Of a DNA stretch of 42,884 bases, positions 32,696 through 41,408 are shown in pieces. The DNA is from Planctomycetota bacterium. Lineage in GTDB: Bacteria; Planctomycetota; PUPC01; JACPCR01. The notes under the pieces were generated by a model that was given only the letters and a program-made list of their open reading frames with translations, did not search any database and was not told where the DNA came from. Location: positions 1 through 42,884 of the forward strand of contig JAQBXN010000070.1 in assembly GCA_027625095.1 (NCBI GenBank), written 5' to 3'. Position 1 is the first letter of the stretch, and every line of letters begins with the position of its first letter. Made by a program: the position numbers and the translations under genes.

Positions 32696-34252
32696 GTGAG
32701 TTCAACCAGAAGCCATCCGCCATCGAAACCAAGCAACTCTCCAACAGGGCGCGGCTGTCCCGGACGACTCGTGTTTTCCCTTGTCCTGATGGTGGTCAGC
32801 TTCATCTCAGCAGAGCCCGATCGCTTTGAGCTTTCTCTGCGGCAGGCAGTATGGCTTTCCCTTCGCAACAACCTCGACATCCGTATAGCCAGCTTTGCTC
32901 CCGATATCGCCGATGACTCGGTACTCCAAGAGGTTTCGACTTTCGATTCTGTGATGACCTCTACAGTCGCCGGCGGCAAGGCAAATCAACAGACCGGCAC
33001 TCAACTCGCAGGAGCCGAGGTCATCTCCTCCGATCGATTTGATGCCGCCGTTGGTGTCAGGAAGAGGTATGAAGCAGGAACGATAGTGAGCACCGACCTG
33101 ACCACTCGGCGCGAAGGTACGAATTCATTTTTCTCTTCATTCGACAGTTCAAACGCCGCCAACGCGGCAGTCACCGTTGTCCAGCCACTTCTGAAGGGAA
33201 GGGGAGCAGAGGTCAATCTGGCTTCGATTCAGGTAGCCAGAAACGTGCGGCAGCAAAGCGTGTATGAATTCAGGCGAACTGTGGAAATTGTTGTCGGACG
33301 GACGGAGCAAGCTTATTGGAATCTGGTATTTGCCCAGGCAAGTCTTCGAGTCCAGGAAGACCTGCTCGACCAGGCCAAGAGCCTTCTGGCACACGTGAAT
33401 GATCTGAAGGATGGCGACATTCTAACGGCAACAGATGTCATCCAGGCCAGGGCCGGCGTTGCCTCACGTGAGGAGAACATCATCGTCGGCGAACACGCCA
33501 TGAGAAACGCTGAGGATGTGCTCAAAGAGATCACGTCCATGCTCTCAGACGACTCGCAACGGGACCGCACTCTCAGAACAACAACCGTATCCAGGATTAA
33601 TTTGCTGGAGGTGCGTGAAGAAAGCGCTCTGCAGAATGCTTTTAAGAACCGTTCAGAATATCATGCTGCCCGGATCGATCTTCAGACCAGGAATCTCGCC
33701 CTTGTCGTGGCTCGAAACGCCCGTTACCCAAAGCTGGACCTTCAAGCCACCTTTGCTTTGAACGGCCTGACCGGGAGCTACGGCAACACCTTTGATTCGC
33801 TGGTCTCTACAGATTTCTATGAATGGAATGTCGGCCTCACACTCGAATTGCCCAGAGGATTTCGCTCCGCTCACAGCACCTACCGTCGCAGACAGAATGA
33901 GAAGGCCCAGACACTTCTGCGACTGAAGCAACTCGAACAGCAGATCCTGCGAGAAGTTCGCCTCTCCGCTCGTGAGGTGATGACCGCTCAAAAGCGCATT
34001 CAGACCACCGAGGCAACCCGAGCCCTGCAAAAGGAAAAGCTGTCCGGTGAAGAAGATCGCCTGAAAGACGGCCAGTCCACTCCGCAGGAAGTTCTCGACT
34101 TTCAGGCAGACTTGGCGGTCGCTGAACTTAACCACGAACGTTCCAAGCTTGATTATCAAAAAGCTATCGTAGACCTGGAAGTAGCACAGGGAACACTGCT
34201 CGAAACCAGAATGATCGAGATCGTCGACAATCAGATCCTTGAAAGCGAATAA
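32696..34252 (+). CDS. TolC family outer membrane efflux protein
   Basis: A 518-residue protein with an N-terminal hydrophobic segment (LVFSLVLMVVSFISA) preceded by a Ser/Pro-rich, slightly basic stretch, consistent with a signal peptide. The body has the two-fold TolC pattern: LRQAVWLSLRNNLDIRIA, VVQPLLKGRG, EFRRTVEIVVGRTEQAYWNL, and after the midpoint NRSEYHAARIDLQTRNLALV, ARNARYPKLDL, and VGLTLELP followed by coiled-coil helices. It should form a trimeric channel-tunnel for export. No membrane fusion or transporter partner is adjacent. The start is GTG at 32696. Confidence 0.88.
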   Translation: MSSTRSHPPSKPSNSPTGRGCPGRLVFSLVLMVVSFISAEPDRFELSLRQAVWLSLRNNLDIRIASFAPDIADDSVLQEVSTFDSVMTSTVAGGKANQQTGTQLAGAEVISSDRFDAAVGVRKRYEAGTIVSTDLTTRREGTNSFFSSFDSSNAANAAVTVVQPLLKGRGAEVNLASIQVARNVRQQSVYEFRRTVEIVVGRTEQAYWNLVFAQASLRVQEDLLDQAKSLLAHVNDLKDGDILTATDVIQARAGVASREENIIVGEHAMRNAEDVLKEITSMLSDDSQRDRTLRTTTVSRINLLEVREESALQNAFKNRSEYHAARIDLQTRNLALVVARNARYPKLDLQATFALNGLTGSYGNTFDSLVSTDFYEWNVGLTLELPRGFRSAHSTYRRRQNEKAQTLLRLKQLEQQILREVRLSAREVMTAQKRIQTTEATRALQKEKLSGEEDRLKDGQSTPQEVLDFQADLAVAELNHERSKLDYQKAIVDLEVAQGTLLETRMIEIVDNQILESE

Positions 34253-34393
34253 CATCGGACGGTCCTCCGCCTGAATGGTCTGAGGAACTTTCAGCGTACC
34301 ATTCATCCAATGACTTGATCCAGATATACGTGGCAGTTAGAAGCCATCCAGCGCGTTACTCTTCTTACCCATTACTAATTACGCATTATCCCA

Positions 34394-35455
34394 ATGTCCA
34401 TCACCACATTCATCAGTTCCTTTGTCGCCGGCGACGAAGGCTCCATACACGTATGCAAGCTCGATACTGATTCCGGTAGCCTGGAATTAATCAACGAACA
34501 CAAAGACGTTGAAAACCCGTTCTTCATCGCACTTGGGCCGGGGAATAAAAGATTGTATTCCATTCATGTGCCGGGAGGCTTCGGAGACGCCGGACAGATT
34601 GCTGGATTCAACACTGATCTGGAGACAGGTAAACTGACCCGCATCAACGCCCAGTCGGTACATGGCGGAGCCGCCTGTTACGTGGATGTTGACGCGACGG
34701 GAAAGGTGGTCGTCGCCGCCAATTATGGCAGTGGGGACATCACTTCATTTCCTGTAAATGAGGACGGTTCGCTGGAAGAGTCGGCCAGCCACTTTCAGCA
34801 CGAAGGGTCGAGCATCGACAAGGGCCGGCAGGAAGGGCCACACGCGCACTGCATTGTGGTGAGCCCAAACAATAAGCATGTGTATTCGTCTGACCTTGGT
34901 CTCGACAAGATTATGAATTACAAGCTCGATGCCGAGACGGCCACGCTTACGCCAAACAAGCAGCCCTTCGCTCGCACACTCCCTGGCGCCGGGCCCAGGC
35001 ATTTTACCTTTCATCCGTGCCGAGATTTCGCTTACGGCATCAACGAGATGCATAACTCGGTCACCGTCTTCATCTACGAGCCCGACACCGGTTCACTCCT
35101 GGAGCAACAGACCATCTCAACTCTGCCGGACGATTGGGAAGGCACCAGCCACTGTGCCGATCTGAAGCTTACTCCAGACGGACGTTTCCTGTATGGCACG
35201 AATCGAGGGCATGACAGCCTCGCCATCTATTCGGTGGGTGAAGACGGGCTGCTCACTCTTGTCGGAATTGAGCCCAGCCTCGGACGCGGCCCGCAGAATC
35301 TGGCCATCACGCCCGATGGCTCACTGCTTGTCGTCGCCAACATGCCGGGCAACAATGTGGTGACCTTCAGAATCAATCCCAAAACAGGGGAACTCACGCA
35401 CACCGGCGCGACTTATCAGATAAAGAGTCCTTCGTGCATCATGCTTGCGGTTTGA
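34394..35455 (+). CDS. Lactonase family beta-propeller protein
   Basis: A 353-residue seven-bladed propeller of the 6-phosphogluconolactonase (Pgl/YbhE) family. Repeated blade signatures include NPFFIALGPGNKRLYSIH, AANYGSGDITSF, GPHAHCIVVSPNNKHVYSSD, GAGPRHFTFHPCRDFAYGIN, DGRFLYGTNRGHDSLAIY and GPQNLAITPDGSLLVVANMPG cited by fragments of each. The GPHAH and GPRHF motifs are typical. The usual reaction is hydrolysis of 6-phosphogluconolactone, but many homologues have unknown substrates. No signal peptide. It follows the TolC-family gene after 141 nt of AT-rich leader containing repeated ATTAC words. Confidence 0.85.
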   Translation: MSITTFISSFVAGDEGSIHVCKLDTDSGSLELINEHKDVENPFFIALGPGNKRLYSIHVPGGFGDAGQIAGFNTDLETGKLTRINAQSVHGGAACYVDVDATGKVVVAANYGSGDITSFPVNEDGSLEESASHFQHEGSSIDKGRQEGPHAHCIVVSPNNKHVYSSDLGLDKIMNYKLDAETATLTPNKQPFARTLPGAGPRHFTFHPCRDFAYGINEMHNSVTVFIYEPDTGSLLEQQTISTLPDDWEGTSHCADLKLTPDGRFLYGTNRGHDSLAIYSVGEDGLLTLVGIEPSLGRGPQNLAITPDGSLLVVANMPGNNVVTFRINPKTGELTHTGATYQIKSPSCIMLAV

Positions 35456-35521
35456 GGCAACCGCGGCGGGAACACCTGTTGGCGTGAGTGGCCTGGGAAC
35501 AGCCCGTTACTCGTATAGGCC

Positions 35522-37018
35522 TCAAAACCTGACGTTGATCCCAAAGTTCACACCGAAACCGGCCCGGTCTGGAATGTCACGTCCGGCGCTCTCTACCTGA
35601 GTCGTCTCGGTGGCGATGCGACCGTCTGCCGCGAGGTAGAAGATACCGATACGCAGGCCCAGACCGCCGGTGAAGGTGAGTCCATCACCGCTTTCCGCGA
35701 GGTTATCGAATACCCCCAACCGAATGGCCGGCTGCAGGATCCAGAGCTTCGGTGTCAACTCGACACCACCGCCCAGGATACGTTCGCTGTGGTTGGGGAA
35801 CAGGCTGTTCGAGTTAACCGTGAGATCCAGGTCCGCACCAATCTTCAGCCAGTTCCAGCCGAGTGGACGAAACATGAGGCCCGCACGAGCCTGAGGATTC
35901 AATTCGAATTTGGGCAATGTCACCAGAGGCGAGGTACCGAAGTCAAACTCAGCAGGAATCAGGTTGCGGCCAGTGATGCCGAATTCCAGAGAATCGAAGG
36001 GGGCCCATGCGATGCCTGCGTCTACGCTGAACTTGTTCTCGGATTTTTCTGCACCATCGAGGATGTCCTGGATTTCGTCAACGATGTCCTTACCGCTATT
36101 GATTCCGTCCGTGTCGTCGCTGACCCTGAACGTTTTGAAAAAAGTTCGTCCTACGACAACTTTTGGGGCAATCCCGATACGAATCTTGTTGTCGAACAGC
36201 GGCAGGCCATAGCCAAGAGAGATCTCCTGGAGAGCGATTCCACGAACGAGGATGAAGGAATCGTTTTCGTTGAGAGTGTTGGCGTTTTCCACTCCAGAAG
36301 CAGCGATGACCTGCAGCACAACGCCCTGAACAGCCGGGTCGCTGATATTCGCACCGAGGGCCTGCTCTGCCTGAAAGGCCAGTTCATTCGCCTCGTTGAG
36401 GTTCAGACCTATTGCCTGCAGCGCAGGGACGAGCGTATTGATAGAAAAAGCGTCCACCGGAACATCGTTTGCCCCAAGGCCGTTCGCAACCGCTCTGAGG
36501 TCTGCTTCCGCATCATTTGCGAGAGAAGAGTCGGTCAAGTTGAGGGTCGCGCTGGCAGACAGATAACTGAGCATCCGATAGGAAATTGCAAAATTTCCGA
36601 GTTTCACTACGGAGGCGCCGCCGATATCTCCGATCAGGCCTTGGCCGGTAGCGCCCAAGCTACCGATAGTCTCTACGGTTTCAAAAACTCGCTGCACCTG
36701 GGTGGCATTCGCTGTTCCTGCATCAAACGCCGCCTGAAGCGTGTCAATCTCGTTGTCAAAAATATTCAGCAACTTGTCGAAATTCTTGATGACCTCTCCT
36801 CTCACTTCTGCATCAGCAAAAAAGGTGTTGTCCAAGGATGTCGTACTGAATCGAATATTGAAAAGATTCTCGGAGTCCCTGCCGAGATTGGCCGGGTTCC
36901 AATAGAGCGCCGATCCGCCGGAAGCCACGGCAACCCCCGCCGACCCCATGGCCCGCTCACGCGTGCCGACACCCAGCCACGGTTGCGCGTAGAGTTGATT
37001 CAAAGTGGAAGCAGTCAC
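35522..37018 (-). CDS. Outer membrane beta-barrel protein, TraF/FadL-like
   Basis: About 498 residues. The mature part starts QPWLGVGTRERAMGSAGVAVA and SALYWNPANLG, the signature of TraF-like (PF13729-type) outer membrane proteins. An alpha-helical insert rich in Ala, Asn and Leu occupies about residues 60-230, and the C-terminal half alternates in barrel fashion and ends in NVRF, an aromatic C-terminus. The first usable start codon is GTG at 37018, which leaves only part of a signal peptide (TASTLNQLYA). The upstream frame reads RSRITGLFALIV, the missing hydrophobic core, before a TGA. A one-base change would link this to ATG at about 37066, so a frameshift or unusual start is possible. Confidence 0.75.
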   Translation of the reverse strand: MTASTLNQLYAQPWLGVGTRERAMGSAGVAVASGGSALYWNPANLGRDSENLFNIRFSTTSLDNTFFADAEVRGEVIKNFDKLLNIFDNEIDTLQAAFDAGTANATQVQRVFETVETIGSLGATGQGLIGDIGGASVVKLGNFAISYRMLSYLSASATLNLTDSSLANDAEADLRAVANGLGANDVPVDAFSINTLVPALQAIGLNLNEANELAFQAEQALGANISDPAVQGVVLQVIAASGVENANTLNENDSFILVRGIALQEISLGYGLPLFDNKIRIGIAPKVVVGRTFFKTFRVSDDTDGINSGKDIVDEIQDILDGAEKSENKFSVDAGIAWAPFDSLEFGITGRNLIPAEFDFGTSPLVTLPKFELNPQARAGLMFRPLGWNWLKIGADLDLTVNSNSLFPNHSERILGGGVELTPKLWILQPAIRLGVFDNLAESGDGLTFTGGLGLRIGIFYLAADGRIATETTQVESAGRDIPDRAGFGVNFGINVRF

Positions 37019-37181
37019 GATAAGGGCAAACAGTCCGGTTATTCTCGATCTCGTTTCGACCTCTCTTCATGAATGAAAAAAAATGGTTCTCCGCCAGCCG
37101 ACAGCGGGTAGCGCTATGATGGACCCCTCGACGGTTTGAGGCGAACCTTTTCCAGTGATGAGCCCGCCCGGCGGAGGCGAA

Positions 37182-37622
37182 TCATACTCTCGGCAATATC
37201 ACCGTGTTGGTCCAGAAGTCCACGAGTTTGATGAGTACCTCTCGGAACTGAACAAAGTCAGGTGGCTTTGTCAGGTACGCATTTGCCTCGAGTTTGTTGC
37301 AATCGGCGATATCGGTGGGGGCCTCGAAACTGCTCCAGATGGAGACTGGGATAGTATCAAATTGAGGATTCGTCTAAAGTTATTTCTGGACATCCATGCC
37401 GTTCATGCCAGGCAAATTCAAATCCAGCAAGATGATATCCGGCAGATGGCTCATTGAAGCATTTGTACTGGCTGCCATCAGGCTCAAGGCACTTTCACCA
37501 TTCGCGGTGACAGTTACTTTGACCTCGGAATCTGCATCTCGAATGGATTCCCGGGTGAGGCGTGCGTCACCGGGGTTATCTTCGGCGAGAAGAGTTCTGA
37601 ACGGTAAAGATCTCCTTTTCAT
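37182..37622 (-). pseudogene. Third response regulator, interrupted by two in-frame stop codons
   Basis: The frame begins with ATG overlapping the stop of the previous regulator (ATGA) and has a good receiver start: TLLAEDNPGDARLTRES and IILLDLNLPGMNGMDVQK with the phospho-acceptor Asp. It then meets TAA (37380-37382) and, one codon later, TAG (37374-37376). The same frame continues TNPQFDTIPV, IADCNKLEANAYLTKP and LVDFWTNTVILPRV to a TGA at 37182, matching the C-terminal halves of the two upstream regulators. So it is one gene with two nonsense codons. The usual ILTSSEA is degraded to IWSSFEA, which fits relaxed selection. Confidence 0.85.
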
Positions 37623-38068
37623 GCGTCGCGTCTTGGCAGTTTGACGAAGGTGAGCCAGAAGCCGTCCAGAGATTTCATGAGGTTCATAAAGTTTAGAAAC
37701 TCGACGGGCTTGGTGATGTAGGCGTTGGCTTTCAGCTTGTAGCTTCTTAGCACGTCTTCTTTGGCCTCCGATGAGGTCAGGATGATCACCGGGATGTGCT
37801 CCAGTTCGGGATCGCCTTTGATCTGTTGCAGGACTTCCTGACCGTTAATCCCTGGCAGGTTCAAATCGAGGAGCACCAGGTCCAGTGTGGGGACATTTGC
37901 ATGCTCTCCCTCCTTTCTCAGCATGGCCAGGCCGGTTTCGCCGTCTTCGGCGACGTGAAAGTTGTTTAAAGCTTTCACGCGCTTGAGGCCCTCCCTGGCG
38001 AGTCGCACGTCACCCGGGTTGTCTTCAATCATGAGGATTTCTATGTGTGAAGCTTCAGGTTGCAGCAT
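37619..38068 (-). CDS. Single-domain response regulator (Rcp-like)
   Basis: A 149-residue stand-alone receiver domain. The acidic pocket is IEDNPGD (Glu15, Asp16), the phospho-acceptor is Asp68 in LLDLNLPG, followed by ILTSSEA and the conserved Lys in YITKPVEF. It lacks an output domain, like cyanobacterial Rcp1-type regulators. The start at 38068 is supported by AGGAGA 6 nt upstream; a TTG at 38161 overlapping the previous gene is less likely. It is closely similar to its upstream neighbour (shared AEDGETGLAMLRKEGEHA), so the pair arose by tandem duplication. Confidence 0.9.
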   Translation of the reverse strand: MLQPEASHIEILMIEDNPGDVRLAREGLKRVKALNNFHVAEDGETGLAMLRKEGEHANVPTLDLVLLDLNLPGINGQEVLQQIKGDPELEHIPVIILTSSEAKEDVLRSYKLKANAYITKPVEFLNFMNLMKSLDGFWLTFVKLPRRDA

Positions 38069-38157
38069 GAGGGTTCTCCTGGGGGAGGGGAAGAGGCCAG
38101 GGTCAGAGGCCTGCGGTCTGTAGTGCTGTGGGCTGTAAAGAATGTACGACGGCCATT

Positions 38158-38613
38158 TCAAAGATCTCCATTCGGAGGCAGTTTGACGAATGCGAGCCAG
38201 TAATCGTCGAGCTTCTTCATCATGTCCATAAATTTCTGGAACTCGACGGGCTTGATGATGTAAGAATTCGCCTTCAGCTTATAGGACTTCAGGATATCCT
38301 CCTCAGCTTCCGATGAGGTCAGGACGACCACAGGAATGTGCTCCAGGGCCGGATCGGATTTGATTTCTGCCAGGACTTCGCGGCCCCCCATTCCAGGCAG
38401 ATTCAGGTCGAGAAGAATCAGGTCGGGAGAAGCTGAACCGGCATGCTCCCCCTCCTTTCGAAGCATGGCCAGGCCGGTTTCGCCGTCCTCGGCCACTCGC
38501 AGATTGTTTACGACTTTACCGCGCTTCAGCCCTTCCTGGGCGAGCCGCACATCGCCAGGGTTGTCTTCGATCATCAGGATTTCGATGGGTCTGCATAGCT
38601 GTTGCTTAGACAT
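38158..38613 (-). CDS. Single-domain response regulator (Rcp-like)
   Basis: A 151-residue receiver domain with IEDNPGD (Glu16, Asp17), phospho-acceptor Asp69 in LLDLNLPG, VLTSSEA and the Lys in YIIKPVEF. There is no output domain. It overlaps the end of the histidine kinase gene by 8 nt, so translation is coupled and the kinase at 38606-40231 is its likely phosphodonor. It is a paralogue of the next gene. Confidence 0.92.
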   Translation of the reverse strand: MSKQQLCRPIEILMIEDNPGDVRLAQEGLKRGKVVNNLRVAEDGETGLAMLRKEGEHAGSASPDLILLDLNLPGMGGREVLAEIKSDPALEHIPVVVLTSSEAEEDILKSYKLKANSYIIKPVEFQKFMDMMKKLDDYWLAFVKLPPNGDL

Positions 38614-40231
38614 TGACTCCTCCCTTTGCTGGCAAGTTAAAATAAAATGTAGAGCCTTCTCCGGGCGACGTTTCTACCCAGATTTTTCCGCCGTGTCGCT
38701 CGACGATGCGTTTGCAGATCGCGAGGCCGATCCCGGTTCCGGTAAACTGGTTCTTCCGGTGAAGACGCTGAAAGATGACGAATATCTTTTCTGAAAACTT
38801 GGGATCTATTCCGATTCCGTTGTCTCTCACTGAGAACAGCCATTGGCCTCCGTTTTCCTCGGCTGCAATCTCCACTATCGGGTCCTCTTCACCGCGATAC
38901 TTGACCGCGTTACCGACCAGATTCTGGAACAACTGGGTCAACTGGGTGGCGTCTCCATTGACTGAAGGGAGTTTCTGGCAAGTAATCTTGGCGCCGCTTT
39001 CGGTGATAGCCCTCTCCAGGTTGGCGAGAGCGTTATCCATCGTGGTATTGCAATCGACTTCATTAAATTCAATTTCCTCACGGGTTACGCGCGAATAGGC
39101 GAGCAAATCTCCAATGAGGGTTTGCATACGCTTCGCGCCGTCGACAGCAAATCCGATGAACTCGTTGGCATCCTCGTCTAATTTGTCTTTATAGACATCA
39201 GCAAGGAGCTGGGTGTAGCTGGCCACCATCCGGAGAGGCTCCTGCAGATCGTGGGACGCGACATAAGCAAATTGCTCCAGCTCGGCGTTCGATCTGCCCA
39301 GCTCCTCGTTGGCGCGGGCGAGGAGTGTTTCACTTGCTTTCGTCGCTGCTTCGGACTTTTCCGCCGCTTTCCTGGCTGCTTCCGCATCCTGCATCATATT
39401 CAGGGCGGCTTTCTTGGATTTCACCAGTTCGGTGGTTCGTTCCTTGACTCGCAGCTCCAGTTCCTCATTGAGCGTACGGACTTCTTCCTCTGCGGCGCTG
39501 TGCTGGTGAATCATGGCCCGGAGATCAACCGCCATCTCGTTGAACGAGTGGGCCAGTTCCCCAACCTCATCGTGAGTCTTGATATTCACCTGATGGTTCA
39601 AATCACCGGCAGCAAAGATTTTCGTCCCCCGGCGGAGTTGCTCGATGGGTACAATGACGCTTCGGCCGACCCAGTAGGCAGTCAAGCCCATGAACCCCAA
39701 AAATACGAAGAGAATGAATCCGATGAACCAACTTGTCCTTTGATGAACTCCAGTCAGAGCATCCTTGCTGGAGACACGCAGCTCCTTTGTCGCGGAAACT
39801 AATTCCTGCGAGGCACTCAGCATTTGTCCCTCGAGTCTCATCCTCCAATCTCCTGAAAGCGCGGTTCCTTGACTTCTGTCGTAGCTGTCTACAAGTTGAG
39901 AGAACAGGCCCTGGATGCTCTTAAGATTGTTGCGAATTCTTGACAGCGTTTCCCTATCCGCCTGAGTTTCGAGATAGCTTGTCTCTGCGAGATCTGCAAG
40001 TGAACGATGCTTTGCACGCCACTGCAGTATGACCCGCTCTTTTTGAATCCCTACATATTCATGTGTGAGAAGGTTCAGATCGAAGACTCCCTCGATCATC
40101 TCTTCAGCCAGGGCATCTGTGGCCAATGCCCGATTGATACTTCGATATGCGAATACCAGGATCAGGCCGACGATTATGGCAGAGATAACCGAGAGAGCAG
40201 TATTGAAGTTCAGACGGGTTCTGATTCTCAT
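38606..40231 (-). CDS. Membrane sensor histidine kinase with HAMP domain
   Basis: A 541-residue kinase. Membrane helices lie at about residues 12-30 and 169-190 and enclose a helical periplasmic domain of about 140 residues. A HAMP domain (PIEQLRRGTKIFAAGDLNHQ) and a long coiled coil (to about residue 315) follow. The HisKA domain has VASHDLQEPLRM with phospho-accepting His327. The ATPase domain has NLVGNAVKY (N box), VRDNGIGID (G1) and GTGIGLAICKRI (G2). There is no PAS or GAF sensor. The downstream single-domain regulators overlap or closely follow. The start at 40231 is 53 nt after an orphan solute-binding protein gene, a possible ligand-sensing partner. Confidence 0.93.
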   Translation of the reverse strand: MRIRTRLNFNTALSVISAIIVGLILVFAYRSINRALATDALAEEMIEGVFDLNLLTHEYVGIQKERVILQWRAKHRSLADLAETSYLETQADRETLSRIRNNLKSIQGLFSQLVDSYDRSQGTALSGDWRMRLEGQMLSASQELVSATKELRVSSKDALTGVHQRTSWFIGFILFVFLGFMGLTAYWVGRSVIVPIEQLRRGTKIFAAGDLNHQVNIKTHDEVGELAHSFNEMAVDLRAMIHQHSAAEEEVRTLNEELELRVKERTTELVKSKKAALNMMQDAEAARKAAEKSEAATKASETLLARANEELGRSNAELEQFAYVASHDLQEPLRMVASYTQLLADVYKDKLDEDANEFIGFAVDGAKRMQTLIGDLLAYSRVTREEIEFNEVDCNTTMDNALANLERAITESGAKITCQKLPSVNGDATQLTQLFQNLVGNAVKYRGEEDPIVEIAAEENGGQWLFSVRDNGIGIDPKFSEKIFVIFQRLHRKNQFTGTGIGLAICKRIVERHGGKIWVETSPGEGSTFYFNLPAKGGVNV

Positions 40232-40284
40232 AAGAACTCGGGCGGTGCACTGGACCCACCGCTGATGCGGTCCGGATGAACTAT

Positions 40285-41307
40285 TCAGTGAATAATTGAC
40301 ACGGCCTTGGATTTAACTGCCTTCAAAGCATCCAGGTGAATGAAATTCAAATAGTTGGGAGCTTCCTTACTTTCCACCAATTCATTCGCAATGGCCCATT
40401 GAGCCTCGTCTTCCAACTCCACAAGCAGTGCCTGGCCAAGGGCAACTCTCAAGTCGAGCTCGGGCCAATCCGAGGCCAGGACCGCTTCTTCGAGTTCGAG
40501 TCTTCGGGAAATGATACTGATGGCTTGACCCTTCTGTCTGCTCGCAAATGATTCAGCCCTAATCAGGGCGCGAAGTGCCTTTTCAACCACTTGGGGTTTT
40601 TCCAGGATGAGGTCGTTGGTCGAAACCAGGTTATACGATTTCCGGTAAAGGCCTGGCTCGGCGAAAATAATGACGTTATCTGTACCCGCCTTTTCACTCG
40701 CCTGGCTGATATAAGGCTCTCGCATAGAGAAGGCATCAATTTCACCAGCAGCAAACATTTCCGGCAGTTTTTCTCCTTCAGTGAACGAAAGCTGCACGTC
40801 CCCGGCAGTCAGACTGTGCTTGATCATAAAGAGGTGAAGAAAGAAGTGAACAGCCGACGCCCGCTGTGTGGCGATGCGTTTACCCTTCAAATCAGCCGGC
40901 TTCTCGATACCACGATCTCTCCGGGCGATGACCTTCGGCTCGTTGTTAGATGAGCCGATAGTGGCGATGACTTTATAATCCTGACGCGTGAAGCTGTTGA
41001 AGACGATGGGAACTTCCGCGCACGCGGTCAATTCCACCTCTCCGTTCAGCATTCCCTGGAGTGCAAGTTTCCCGCTGGAATAATTGTCCGCGACAGTCAC
41101 TTCCAGCCCCTCTGCCAGAAAGAAGCCCTTCTCCACTGCCAGATGCAGGAGCGCACAGAGCGGTTCTTGGACAATCCCCAGTGTGAGTCTTTCCACCAGA
41201 GCAGGAGGTTTTACATCAGACTTTCGGTTCCACAGAATTCCGACGAGGACCAGCAGCACGATAGCGAAGGCAACCGCCTGTTTCGACTTAGATCTTCTTT
41301 CGGCCAT
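40285..41307 (-). CDS. Orphan ABC-type solute-binding protein (NMT1/SsuA-like)
   Basis: A 340-residue protein with a basic N-terminus and one hydrophobic helix (AVAFAIVLLVLVGILW), without a clear cleavage site, so probably an anchored periplasmic protein. The body is the NMT1/THI5/SsuA fold: LTLGIVQEPLCALLHLAVEKG, FLAEGLEV, GEVELTACAEVPIVF, DLKGKRIATQRASAVHFF and MFAAGEIDAFSMREPY. Relatives bind sulfonates, nitrate or thiamine precursors. No permease or ATPase gene is near. It sits between two histidine kinase genes on the same strand, so it may serve as a sensor component and not in transport; that is inference from position. Confidence 0.8.
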   Translation of the reverse strand: MAERRSKSKQAVAFAIVLLVLVGILWNRKSDVKPPALVERLTLGIVQEPLCALLHLAVEKGFFLAEGLEVTVADNYSSGKLALQGMLNGEVELTACAEVPIVFNSFTRQDYKVIATIGSSNNEPKVIARRDRGIEKPADLKGKRIATQRASAVHFFLHLFMIKHSLTAGDVQLSFTEGEKLPEMFAAGEIDAFSMREPYISQASEKAGTDNVIIFAEPGLYRKSYNLVSTNDLILEKPQVVEKALRALIRAESFASRQKGQAISIISRRLELEEAVLASDWPELDLRVALGQALLVELEDEAQWAIANELVESKEAPNYLNFIHLDALKAVKSKAVSIIH

Positions 41308-41408
41308 TTGGATTCCTCACACAGGCTTCGGATCAGGTCTGTAATGGGGTGTCGAAGCTAAATATGAATACCTGGTGAGCCTTCCAGGCCGGCCCACTCG
41401 ATTGGCTG

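Noticed and set aside
35789..37072. 427-residue open frame on the plus strand opposite the outer membrane protein gene
   Set aside because: It is wholly antisense to a frame with clear TraF/FadL-like signatures and a barrel pattern. Its own translation has no domain, signal or hydrophobic pattern.
37155..37457. 100-residue plus-strand frame beside the signalling cluster
   Set aside because: It is antisense to the recognisable remainder of the third response regulator.
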